A stretch of 13,258 bases of DNA from Akkermansia sp. (GTDB taxonomy: Bacteria; Verrucomicrobiota; Verrucomicrobiia; Verrucomicrobiales; Akkermansiaceae), in assembly GCA_020047775.1 (NCBI GenBank), contig JAIFNK010000130.1:1-13258 (forward strand), in the 5' to 3' direction. Positions 7,717 through 13,258 of the stretch are shown here, in pieces; position 1 is the first letter of the stretch; the number at the start of each line of letters is the position of its first letter. A program made the translations under genes and the position numbers. The notes under the pieces were generated by a model. That model was not told the origin of the DNA. It searched no databases and was given only the letters and a program-made list of their open reading frames with translations.

Positions 7717-8685
7717 ATGATTCTCATCGACCAAAAACCGCTCATCTCCCGCTACCGCCTCAAGGCGCGCGGCTTCATGAATTCCATCTCCAACAGACCG
7801 GACTTCGAGGGCGCGCTGATCCAGATCGACGGCGGTTACGGCTGCATCCACCCGTGGCCCGAGCTCGGCGATCCCACGCTGGAAAAATGCCTCGCCGATC
7901 TAGCGGGCGCTCGCCGCTGGCCCATCGTCCGCCGCGCGATCCGCTGCGCCGAGTATGACAAGGCCGCCCGCGATTTCGAAAACTCGCTGTTCGAGGAAAT
8001 GGAAGTGCCCGTGAGCCACGCCACCCTCGCCAAGGCCGACATTGCGGAAATCACCCTCGCCGTCGAAACCGGCTTCACCGCCATCAAACTCAAAACCGGC
8101 CGCGACCTGACCGCCGAATCGAAGTTCCTGGAATCGATGGTCACCGAGTTCCCGGCCCTCAAGTGGCGCTTGGATTTCAACGAATCCCTCACGCCCGAAC
8201 AAGCCGCCGAATTCCTGCTAGCCCTCACCGAGAAGACCCGCGCCGCCATCGACTTCATCGAAGACCCCTGCCCGTTTTCCGAAACCTCCTGGAACGACCT
8301 CCGTCGCAAAACCCGCGTCAAACTCGCCGTTGATCGCGAAGCCGCGCCACTCTCCGCCGCCGCGCAGGTCATGGTCATCAAGCCTGCCATCGACGAGCCG
8401 TTCCTGCTCGGCGAGGCGGCCATCAGCCACAACCAGCGCGTTGTCATGACCAGCTACATGGACCACCCCGTCGGCCAGGCCTTCGCGGCGTGGGAGGCCG
8501 CGCGGTTGGAGTTGCAGTTCCCCGGACTCGTCGGCATGTGCGGTTTGCAAACGCATCACCTTTTCGAGCCTAACGAATTCACCGAAGTCCTCGGCCCGTG
8601 GTCGCCGGAATTCAAAGTCCCCGACGGCCTCGGCCTCGGCTTCGACGACCTTCTCGCCGCCCAACCATGGACGCGTCTTTACTAA
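7717..8685 (+). CDS. menC: o-Succinylbenzoate synthase-like enolase-superfamily enzyme
   Basis: MenC dehydrates SHCHC to o-succinylbenzoate in menaquinone synthesis. The 322-residue protein shows the enolase-superfamily layout. A capping domain comes first. The barrel then has a KxK motif (K124, K126 in AIKLKTGRD), metal ligands D153 (RLDFNE), E182 (DFIEDP) and D206 (LAVDRE), and a second lysine K222 (MVIKPA). This K/K..D/E/D..K pattern fits MenC and related N-succinylamino acid racemases. The adjoining menE-like gene, overlapped by 19 nt, favours MenC. The ATG lies 6 nt after asnS, without a Shine-Dalgarno, which suggests translational coupling. Other men genes are not in the window. An alternative activity within the superfamily cannot be excluded from sequence alone. 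Confidence 0.87.
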   Translation: MILIDQKPLISRYRLKARGFMNSISNRPDFEGALIQIDGGYGCIHPWPELGDPTLEKCLADLAGARRWPIVRRAIRCAEYDKAARDFENSLFEEMEVPVSHATLAKADIAEITLAVETGFTAIKLKTGRDLTAESKFLESMVTEFPALKWRLDFNESLTPEQAAEFLLALTEKTRAAIDFIEDPCPFSETSWNDLRRKTRVKLAVDREAAPLSAAAQVMVIKPAIDEPFLLGEAAISHNQRVVMTSYMDHPVGQAFAAWEAARLELQFPGLVGMCGLQTHHLFEPNEFTEVLGPWSPEFKVPDGLGLGFDDLLAAQPWTRLY

Positions 8686-9740
8686 CGAGCCCGGAGTTTT
8701 GGAACGAGCCGGTAGCCGTGACCCCGGAACTCACCGGGCATGTGCTGTTTGAAACCTCCGGCAGCTCCGGCGTGCCGAAGTCGGTCGCCATTTCCAAACC
8801 CGCGCTGCTCGCCTCCGCCGCTGCCGTGAACCGGCATCTCGCCGTCACCCGCGATTCCTGCTGGGGACTCGTCCTCCCGCTCCACCACGTCGGCGGCTTC
8901 GGCGTCGCCGCCAGGGCTTACGAAGCGGGTTGTAGATTACAACAATTCGCCCAACGCTGGGAACCTGGCTCGTTCCGCGATTGGCTGGAAACCCACGGAG
9001 TCACCCACACCTCGCTGGTCCCCACGCAAGTCCACGATCTCGTAAAAGTAAATCTAACGGCCGCGGCAAATTTGCAAGCCATCGTCGTCGGCGGCGGCCA
9101 CTTGGAACCCGCGACCGGCCAGGCCGCGCGCGATCTCGGCTGGCCGGTGCTCGCCAGCTACGGCATGAGCGAGGCCTCCTCGCAGATCGCCACGCAAACT
9201 CTCGATTCACTCACGCACCCCTATCAATCCGCGCCGATTCCCCTGCTGCCGATCTGGGAGGCGCGCGTTTCCGCCGACGGACGGCTCGAAATCTCAGGAC
9301 CCGCCCTGTTTTCCGGCTACGTCTCCGGCGGGAAATTCACACCCCGCGAATCCGCCTGGCACACCACTTCAGACCGCGTGCTCCTTGAGAACCGAGCCCT
9401 AACTCCCCTCGCCCGCGCTGACACTCTCGTAAAAATCCTCGGCGAGCTCGTCGATCCCGAAGCCATCGAACGGGAATTGATTTCCCTATCCGAAGGCAAG
9501 CTCGCCCCAGGCACCTTCGCCGTCATCGCCGTGCCGGACGAACGGGCCGGCAGCGCGCTCGTCCCGGTTTTCGAAGCATCGGTCAGTCCGGAAACTATCG
9601 AATCCACGCTGGCTCTCTATCAACAACAAGCCCCCGGCTTCCGCCGACTTCGCCCCGCCGCCGTCGTCGCGGATTTCCCCCGCAGCGAGTTAGGCAAGCT
9701 GCGCAGAAACGAACTGGCAGCGATCATTGCCCCCCAATGA
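8667..9740 (+). CDS. menE: o-Succinylbenzoate-CoA ligase-like, short AMP-binding enzyme
   Basis: MenE activates o-succinylbenzoate as an acyl-adenylate and then forms its CoA thioester. I chose the ATG at 8667, which overlaps the end of menC by 19 nt. An earlier in-frame GTG at 8598 adds an Arg/Pro-rich stretch that is just a shadow of menC. The 357-residue product has the adenylate-forming motifs: the ATP loop TSGSSGVPK (30-38), YGMSEASSQ (165-173), TTSDRV (233-238), ARADTLVKILGELVDPEAIE (249-268), and the C-terminal lysine region ELGKLRRNEL with K344. Usual MenE proteins are about 450 residues and have about 100 more before the ATP loop; here only 29 precede it. All catalytic motifs survive, so this is probably a compact family form rather than a truncation. 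Confidence 0.87.
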   Translation: MDASLLTSPEFWNEPVAVTPELTGHVLFETSGSSGVPKSVAISKPALLASAAAVNRHLAVTRDSCWGLVLPLHHVGGFGVAARAYEAGCRLQQFAQRWEPGSFRDWLETHGVTHTSLVPTQVHDLVKVNLTAAANLQAIVVGGGHLEPATGQAARDLGWPVLASYGMSEASSQIATQTLDSLTHPYQSAPIPLLPIWEARVSADGRLEISGPALFSGYVSGGKFTPRESAWHTTSDRVLLENRALTPLARADTLVKILGELVDPEAIERELISLSEGKLAPGTFAVIAVPDERAGSALVPVFEASVSPETIESTLALYQQQAPGFRRLRPAAVVADFPRSELGKLRRNELAAIIAPQ

Positions 9741-9771
9741 CTGGAGCGCGGAATTTATTCCGCGCGACAGT
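9740..9771. terminator. Perfect palindromic stem-loop between convergent genes (REP-like)
   Basis: GCGCGGAAT (9746-9754) and ATTCCGCGC (9757-9765) are perfect inverted repeats around a TT loop. An outer ACTG/CAGT pair (9740-9743 with 9768-9771) lies beyond a GA/GA internal loop. It begins at the menE stop codon and ends 4 nt before the stop of the convergent minus-strand gene. It could therefore act as a two-way transcription stop, though no T-run follows. Its compact form and intergenic position also suit a REP-type palindrome. Confidence 0.65.
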
Positions 9772-9775
9772 CACC

Positions 9776-10306
9776 TCACCGATTCAGTAACGATGGCTGA
9801 GTCGGTCGACCCAGGATTTTCCGGATCTCGCTCGCTTTGTGGAACTGAGAAGCGTGCTGGAGTTCGTATTGAATGGCCAGCGACGTAACGTCCTCCCAAC
9901 TGTTATAGAGATCTTCCAAGGCAGATATGGATAGCCCCCACTCGTCGCCTTTGGATTCCACGATCTTTGCCCTCTCCGCAACGGTGGAAGGTGGACCATT
10001 GGGCCCGTATAACTTCATATAAGCCTCCAGTTTCGCCGCCGTTTTGGTAGCACTGACACGCACCAAAGCCTCCTGCATTTCTTGAAGGCGATCTCCTTCC
10101 TCTTCCGAGTCGAATCGATACAGGTAGTCCATTCCAAGGAAGTAGCCGCATCGATCCACCAGCCACACCGTTTTTTCGGCATCACCCAGAACATCGAATC
10201 CCTTTGTGTCTTGGAGATCATCCAGGAGGAATCGCGGATGCGGCAAATCCCTGACCTCCAACAAAGCCTCAGCCGCATCTCCCGCCGCCTCGGGTTGGAA
10301 TTTCAT
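9776..10306 (-). CDS. Hypothetical protein, 176 residues
   Basis: I do not recognise a family. The frame is open further upstream (to 10522), but I prefer the ATG at 10306 because GGAG lies 6 nt before it, the best Shine-Dalgarno in the window. The upstream residues are also Arg/Pro-rich and not protein-like. An in-frame GTG shortly upstream (NPVRAEKILEQ) is an alternative. The product is acidic and mostly helical in appearance (FQPEAAGDAAEALLEV, EEEGDRLQEMQEALVRV, SALEDLYNSWEDV, YELQHASQFHKASEI). It has no signal peptide, membrane segment or obvious catalytic motif, so it is probably cytosolic. It is convergent with menE and lies 246 bp downstream of tadA; that gap holds no supported gene. 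Its GC looks lower than its neighbours', which may indicate acquisition. Confidence 0.7.
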   Translation of the reverse strand: MKFQPEAAGDAAEALLEVRDLPHPRFLLDDLQDTKGFDVLGDAEKTVWLVDRCGYFLGMDYLYRFDSEEEGDRLQEMQEALVRVSATKTAAKLEAYMKLYGPNGPPSTVAERAKIVESKGDEWGLSISALEDLYNSWEDVTSLAIQYELQHASQFHKASEIRKILGRPTQPSLLNR

Positions 10307-10552
10307 GATTTGCTCCAGAATCTTTTCCGCCCGCACTGGATTCTCTCTGTGAAGGGATTTTGCCGCCACGATTCGCCGAGGGAAGAAGAGGCAGCGAGGC
10401 CTCCACGCGGGCAGAATGACAAAGCGGGGAGAAAGTCGGATGCCAAGATTCGACTGGGAGGTGGTTCTTGGACCCGGCGTTTCGCGTTCCTTTGGCGAGC
10501 GCTCCCGGCGGTAGCACGCCACCTCCAGGCGATTGGCGTTCCAATTGGAAAA

Positions 10553-11068
10553 TCATTCCTCGCCCGACGGCAGCGCGATCTTCTTCCGCTCCCGCGCCTC
10601 GCGGAAAAAACTCTGGATCATGAAAAGGCACTCTTCGCCCAGCACTCCGGCCGTCACGTCGCAGCGGTGGTTCAGCGGCGGATTCGCCTCCAGCAAGTTG
10701 ATCCATCCGCCGGCGGCTCCGGCTTTCGGGTCCGGGCAACCGAAGACCACACGGTCCGGCCGGCAGTGCACGATCGCTCCGGCGCACATCGGGCACGGCT
10801 CCTTGGTGACATAGAGCGTGCATTTTTCCAGCCGCCAGTCGCCGAGTGCCTCCTGGGCCCCGGTCAGTGCCAGCATTTCCGCGTGAGCGGTGGCGTCCTT
10901 GAGCAGCTCCACCTGGTTCCAGGCCCGGGAAATGATCTTGCCCTCGCGCACGACCACCGCGCCGACCGGAACCTCCCCGGCGGCATAAGCCTTGCGCGCC
11001 TCCCGCACCGCCTGGCCCATGAAATAAACGTCGCTGTGCAAATCAATGATCGGTCCTTCGTCTTCCAC
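10553..11068 (-). CDS. tadA: tRNA-specific adenosine deaminase
   Basis: TadA converts the wobble adenosine (A34) of tRNA-Arg(ACG) to inosine, allowing one tRNA to read CGU, CGC and CGA. The 171-residue protein has the zinc deaminase signature: H62-A-E64 with the catalytic Glu (DATAHAEMLAL), and P91-C92-P-M-C95 (KEPCPMCAGAIVHCRPDRVV). The bacterial TadA tail DPKAGAAGG and CDVTAGVLGEEC follows. The start used is a GTG at 11066-11068, giving a 16-residue lead before an internal ATG (MGQAVREARKAYAAG) that begins the core helix. The internal ATG is a reasonable alternative start. Neither start has a Shine-Dalgarno. It is transcribed away from the EF-hand gene and looks intact. Confidence 0.95.
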   Translation of the reverse strand: MEDEGPIIDLHSDVYFMGQAVREARKAYAAGEVPVGAVVVREGKIISRAWNQVELLKDATAHAEMLALTGAQEALGDWRLEKCTLYVTKEPCPMCAGAIVHCRPDRVVFGCPDPKAGAAGGWINLLEANPPLNHRCDVTAGVLGEECLFMIQSFFREARERKKIALPSGEE

Positions 11069-11255
11069 GCCGGAGGGTTAGCGGATAAGGCCATGGGATG
11101 CACGCAGATTTCGGCGGGGACCAGGCCCGGCACCCAAGCGTGATGAATCTCAATTTTTCAGCAACTCTCGCAACCTCGAACCCTTTCCGGAGTTTCAGCC
11201 CCCGTAACAGCGGTCCAATTCGGCGGCTGGACAATCCATTGAAAAATTAATCCAA

Positions 11256-11592
11256 ATGAGAACCTATATCCGCACCAATCGGCCTCCTTGCACTCGCTGC
11301 ATCACTTTCCTACGGAGAAGAAACTCCGGCGAAACCCGAAAAGGCCAAGCCCAAGCCCAATCCCGAAGAAATGTTCAAGAAGATCGACACGAATTCCGAC
11401 GGGTCGCTGAGCCTCGAGGAATTCAAGGCATCCCCGCGCGGGCAGAAGGATCCGGTGAAAGCCGAGGAAGTCTTCAAAAAAATGGATGCTGATTCAAAAG
11501 ACGGCGTGAGTCTTGAAGAGTTCAAGGCCGGCCGCCATGAAAAGGGCAAAGAAGGCAAGAAGAAGAAAAAGGAAGAAGCTCCCGCCCAGTAA
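11256..11592 (+). pseudogene. Small secreted EF-hand protein, frameshift in signal peptide
   Basis: The protein would be a small exported calcium-binding protein. The ATG at 11256 begins MRTYI; dropping one C of the CC at 11270-11271 then gives API, GLLALAASLSYGEE, a clean signal peptide with cleavage after SYG. The mature part has a Lys/Pro linker, EF-hand 1 (DTNSDGSLSLEEF, canonical D/N/D/S/S/E ligands), an odd EF-hand 2 (DADSKDGVSLEEF, with Gly at loop position 7 instead of 6) and a highly charged Lys-rich tail. As given, the ATG frame leaves the EF-hand frame. The only ATG in the EF-hand frame is at 11371, which would give a 73-residue protein without an export signal. Upstream in that frame there is a TGA at 11257. 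Either the extra C is an error or mutation, or the short internal form is used. Confidence 0.7.
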
Positions 11593-11620
11593 GTCGAAGG
11601 CACAGCCCTGAAAATTCTCT

Positions 11621-11655
11621 TTCCGCTTCCGCAACGTCGGGAGCGGAATTTTTTT
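11621..11655 (+). terminator. Rho-independent terminator after EF-hand gene
   Basis: TTCCGCTTCCG (11621-11631) pairs over 11 bp with CGGGAGCGGAA (11638-11648), with one T-G wobble and a 6-nt loop, and is followed by T7 (11649-11655). It lies 29 nt after the EF-hand stop codon and 205 bp before rpsB. It therefore isolates the ribosomal operon from upstream transcription. Confidence 0.92.
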
Positions 11656-11822
11656 GTCTTCCCCGGCGTCCTATGGACCACCACCGCCGCCGTGGAAAAT
11701 TTCCAGTCTGGATTTCCCTTGCCAACTCCGGCTGATTTTCCCAGTTTCCCCGCCCCTCTTCAAGCCGCCTTATTCACCAACGAAGATCCGGAGGGATTCC
11801 ATGCGGCAAATCTTCAAAATCG

Positions 11823-11844
11823 CCCGTCCTGATTTCAAGGCGGG
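11823..11844 (+). promoter_or_regulatory. Hairpin in the rpsB leader
   Basis: CCCGTCCT (11823-11830) can pair with AAGGCGGG (11837-11844), with one C/A mismatch and one wobble, around a GATTTC loop. It ends 15 nt before the rpsB ATG. Ribosomal protein S2 genes are autoregulated through leader structures in some bacteria. Whether this one does so is inference from position only. Confidence 0.3.
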
Positions 11845-11859
11845 AAACACTGAATACCA

Positions 11860-12543
11860 ATGATCAACGAACTCATCAACGAAATGGTGGACGCCGGCGT
11901 CCACTACGGCCACCAAACCAAAAAATGGAACCCGCGCATGAAGCCCTTCCTCATGAAGGACAAAGGCGGAATCTACATCATCGACCTGGAAAAAACCGTC
12001 CAGCAGCTCGATAAAGCGTCTGATTTCCTCGCCGACCTCGTCGGCAAGGGCAAAAAAGTCCTCTTCGTCGGTTGCAAGCGCCAAGCCCAAGACGCCATCC
12101 GCGAAGCCGCGGAAGCGACCGGCCAACACTACGTCAACCACCGCTGGTTGGGTGGCATGCTCACCAACAGCCTCACCGTCCGCAAATCGGTCGAGCGCCT
12201 CAAGTATCTCGAAAACATCGAGAAGCAGCCTGAATTCAAGGCCATGTCGAAAAAGGAACTCGCCGCCCTCGGCCGCGAGCGCGAAAAACTCCTCCGCAAC
12301 CTTCGTGGCGTGCGCGACATGGACAAGAAGCCCGACGCCGTCGTCATCGTGGACTCCGCCCGCGAAACCATCGCCGTCGCCGAAGCCCGCCGCTTGAACA
12401 TCCCGATCATCGCGCTGGTTGACACCAACGCCGACCCGGCGCTTGTCCAGTTCCCGATTCCCGGCAACGACGACGCCATCCGCTCGATCCGCATCATCCT
12501 CCAGAATCTGGTCGATGCCATGGTCGCCGCCCGCAAAAACTAA
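11860..12543 (+). CDS. rpsB: 30S ribosomal protein S2
   Basis: S2 joins the 30S subunit late in assembly, binds 16S rRNA and S1, and is essential for translation initiation. The 227-residue product starts MINELINEMVDAGVHYGHQT, matching the S2 signature LLEAGVHFGHQ. It continues with KWNPRMKPFL, the conserved HRWLGGMLTNSLTVRKSV and the C-terminal DTNADP and IPGNDDAIRSI blocks. The length is slightly short for the family because the C-terminal tail is brief. The ATG has no Shine-Dalgarno (preceded by GAATACCA). It is followed by tsf, the usual bacterial rpsB-tsf pairing, with a strong hairpin in between. The gene is intact. Confidence 0.98.
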   Translation: MINELINEMVDAGVHYGHQTKKWNPRMKPFLMKDKGGIYIIDLEKTVQQLDKASDFLADLVGKGKKVLFVGCKRQAQDAIREAAEATGQHYVNHRWLGGMLTNSLTVRKSVERLKYLENIEKQPEFKAMSKKELAALGREREKLLRNLRGVRDMDKKPDAVVIVDSARETIAVAEARRLNIPIIALVDTNADPALVQFPIPGNDDAIRSIRIILQNLVDAMVAARKN

Positions 12544-12558
12544 CTTGTTTTCCGATTG

Positions 12559-12592
12559 CGGGCGTCCTGTCTCACGACGGGCCGCCCGTTTT
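12559..12592 (+). terminator. Attenuator-like hairpin between rpsB and tsf
   Basis: CGGGCG (12559-12564) pairs with CGCCCG (12583-12588), and CCTGTC (12566-12571) pairs with GACGGG (12576-12581), around a TCAC loop. That makes 12 pairs with a single T/C mismatch and is followed by TTTT (12589-12592). The T-run is short, so partial termination that lowers tsf relative to rpsB, or a processing or stability site, is more likely than a full stop. Confidence 0.7.
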
Positions 12593-12619
12593 CATCTCTA
12601 CAACTAACATCTATTTCCC

Positions 12620-13258
12620 ATGATCACCGCATCAATCGTCAAAGAACTCCGCGATAAAACCAGCGCCCCCATGATGGACTGCAAAAAAGTCCTCACCGAA
12701 ACCAACGGCGACCTCGAAGCCTCCATCAAGCTGCTCCGCGAGCGGGGCATCATGAAGTCCGCAAAAATGAGCGACCGCGCTGCCAACGAAGGCGTCATCA
12801 CCGCCCGCATCAACGCGGATGCGACTTCCGGCCTGCTGCTCGAAGTGAACTGCGAAACCGACTTCGTCTCGAAGAACGAAAGCTTCCAAGCCTTCGTCGG
12901 CGACATCGCAGACGCGCTCGCAGCTTCCGCAGCCGCCGATCACGAGGCCGCCCTCGCCCATCAACACGGCGAGCAATCCATCGAAGACACGATCAAAGCG
13001 AAGGTCGGCGAAGTCGGCGAGAACCTCCAGTTCCGCAAATTCATCCGTTACGACGCAGCTCCCGGCGGTGTTGTCGCCTCCTACATCCACCTCGGTGGCA
13101 AGGTCGGCGTGCTCATCGAAGTCGGCACCACCAAGCCGGAAACCCGCAACAGTGACAGCTTCAGGGAACTCATCAAGGACCTCACGCTGCACATCGCCGC
13201 CTGCGCTCCCAAGGGACTTTCCCGCGAGGACATCCCGCAATCCGTGGTGGACAACGAG
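12620..13258 (+). CDS. tsf: Elongation factor Ts, 3' end beyond window
   Basis: EF-Ts recycles EF-Tu by expelling GDP. The reading frame opens at ATG 12620 and stays open for 213 codons to the window edge. The N-terminal UBA-like domain is typical (VKELRDKTSAPMMDCKKVL, then GDLEASIKLLRERGI). The core has the invariant CETDFVSKNESF that contacts EF-Tu, and later YIHLGGKVGVLIEV. The last residues read LSREDIPQSVVDNE, as in the family before its C-terminal module. The missing part is likely under 100 residues. There is no Shine-Dalgarno (TATTTCCC before ATG). It lies 76 nt after rpsB, and a terminator-like hairpin fills the gap. Confidence 0.97.
   Translation, partial: MITASIVKELRDKTSAPMMDCKKVLTETNGDLEASIKLLRERGIMKSAKMSDRAANEGVITARINADATSGLLLEVNCETDFVSKNESFQAFVGDIADALAASAAADHEAALAHQHGEQSIEDTIKAKVGEVGENLQFRKFIRYDAAPGGVVASYIHLGGKVGVLIEVGTTKPETRNSDSFRELIKDLTLHIAACAPKGLSREDIPQSVVDNE

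Noticed and set aside
7270..8664. Long minus-strand open frames opposite asnS and menC
   Set aside because: They are shadows caused by high-GC codon use; the plus strand carries complete, recognisable enzymes.
10307..10552. N-terminal extension of the hypothetical protein, or a dispersed repeat
   Set aside because: The frame is open but Arg/Pro-rich and precedes a good Shine-Dalgarno and ATG at 10306. A GAGGCCTC palindrome and purine-rich tract there may be repetitive, but no second copy is in the window.
10082..11143. Long plus-strand open frame opposite tadA and the hypothetical gene
   Set aside because: The translation is rich in Arg, His and Pro with no motif, and the opposite strand encodes a clear TadA with catalytic residues.

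Overview
The window looks like a chromosomal piece of a Verrucomicrobiota bacterium (Verrucomicrobiales-like). Several things point that way: a PVC-type membrane-bound dehydrogenase remnant, an autotransporter-associated beta-strand-repeat protein next to a GntR-type regulator, a long REP-associated (Y1/HUH) transposase, a compact MenE, high GC, and start codons that mostly lack a Shine-Dalgarno sequence. This assignment is inferred from family content; no marker was searched.

Left third (1-6.3 kb): accessory DNA in decay. From the left there is an IS4/IS701-like transposase remnant without its N-terminal part (minus, 180-1124), joined in the same frame across a TGA to a fragment of a HARE-type winged-helix domain (1125-1310). 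Next is a secreted beta-strand-repeat protein gene (minus, 1339-3344) with one frameshift in a G4 run. A divergent GntR-family regulator (plus, 3436-4023) is interrupted by four copies of a 10-bp tandem repeat and is also truncated. Then come a possible tiny secreted or membrane protein, an intact tandem CDGSH iron-sulfur protein (4335-4583) and an intact 390-residue Y1 transposase (4728-5900). The transposase abuts the N-terminal stump of a PVC-type dehydrogenase gene carrying two in-frame stops (minus, 5890-6252).

Middle (6.3-9.8 kb): an intact co-directional cluster, asnS - menC - menE. The gaps are 6 nt and then a 19-nt overlap. It makes asparaginyl-tRNA synthetase and two enzymes of the o-succinylbenzoate branch of menaquinone synthesis. 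A perfect GC-rich stem-loop follows menE and separates it from a convergent gene.

Right (9.8-13.3 kb): an unrecognised 176-residue protein and tadA lie on the minus strand. A small secreted EF-hand protein has a signal-peptide frameshift and is followed by a strong intrinsic terminator. Then come rpsB and the start of tsf, separated by an attenuator-like hairpin; tsf runs off the window.

I did not find a convincing new multi-gene system. The most notable signals are the repeat-disrupted regulator, the cluster of freshly broken genes around the Y1 transposase, a REP-like palindrome, and the hairpin between rpsB and tsf. Two of the lesions are single-base indels, so assembly or sequencing error must be excluded before they are read as biology.
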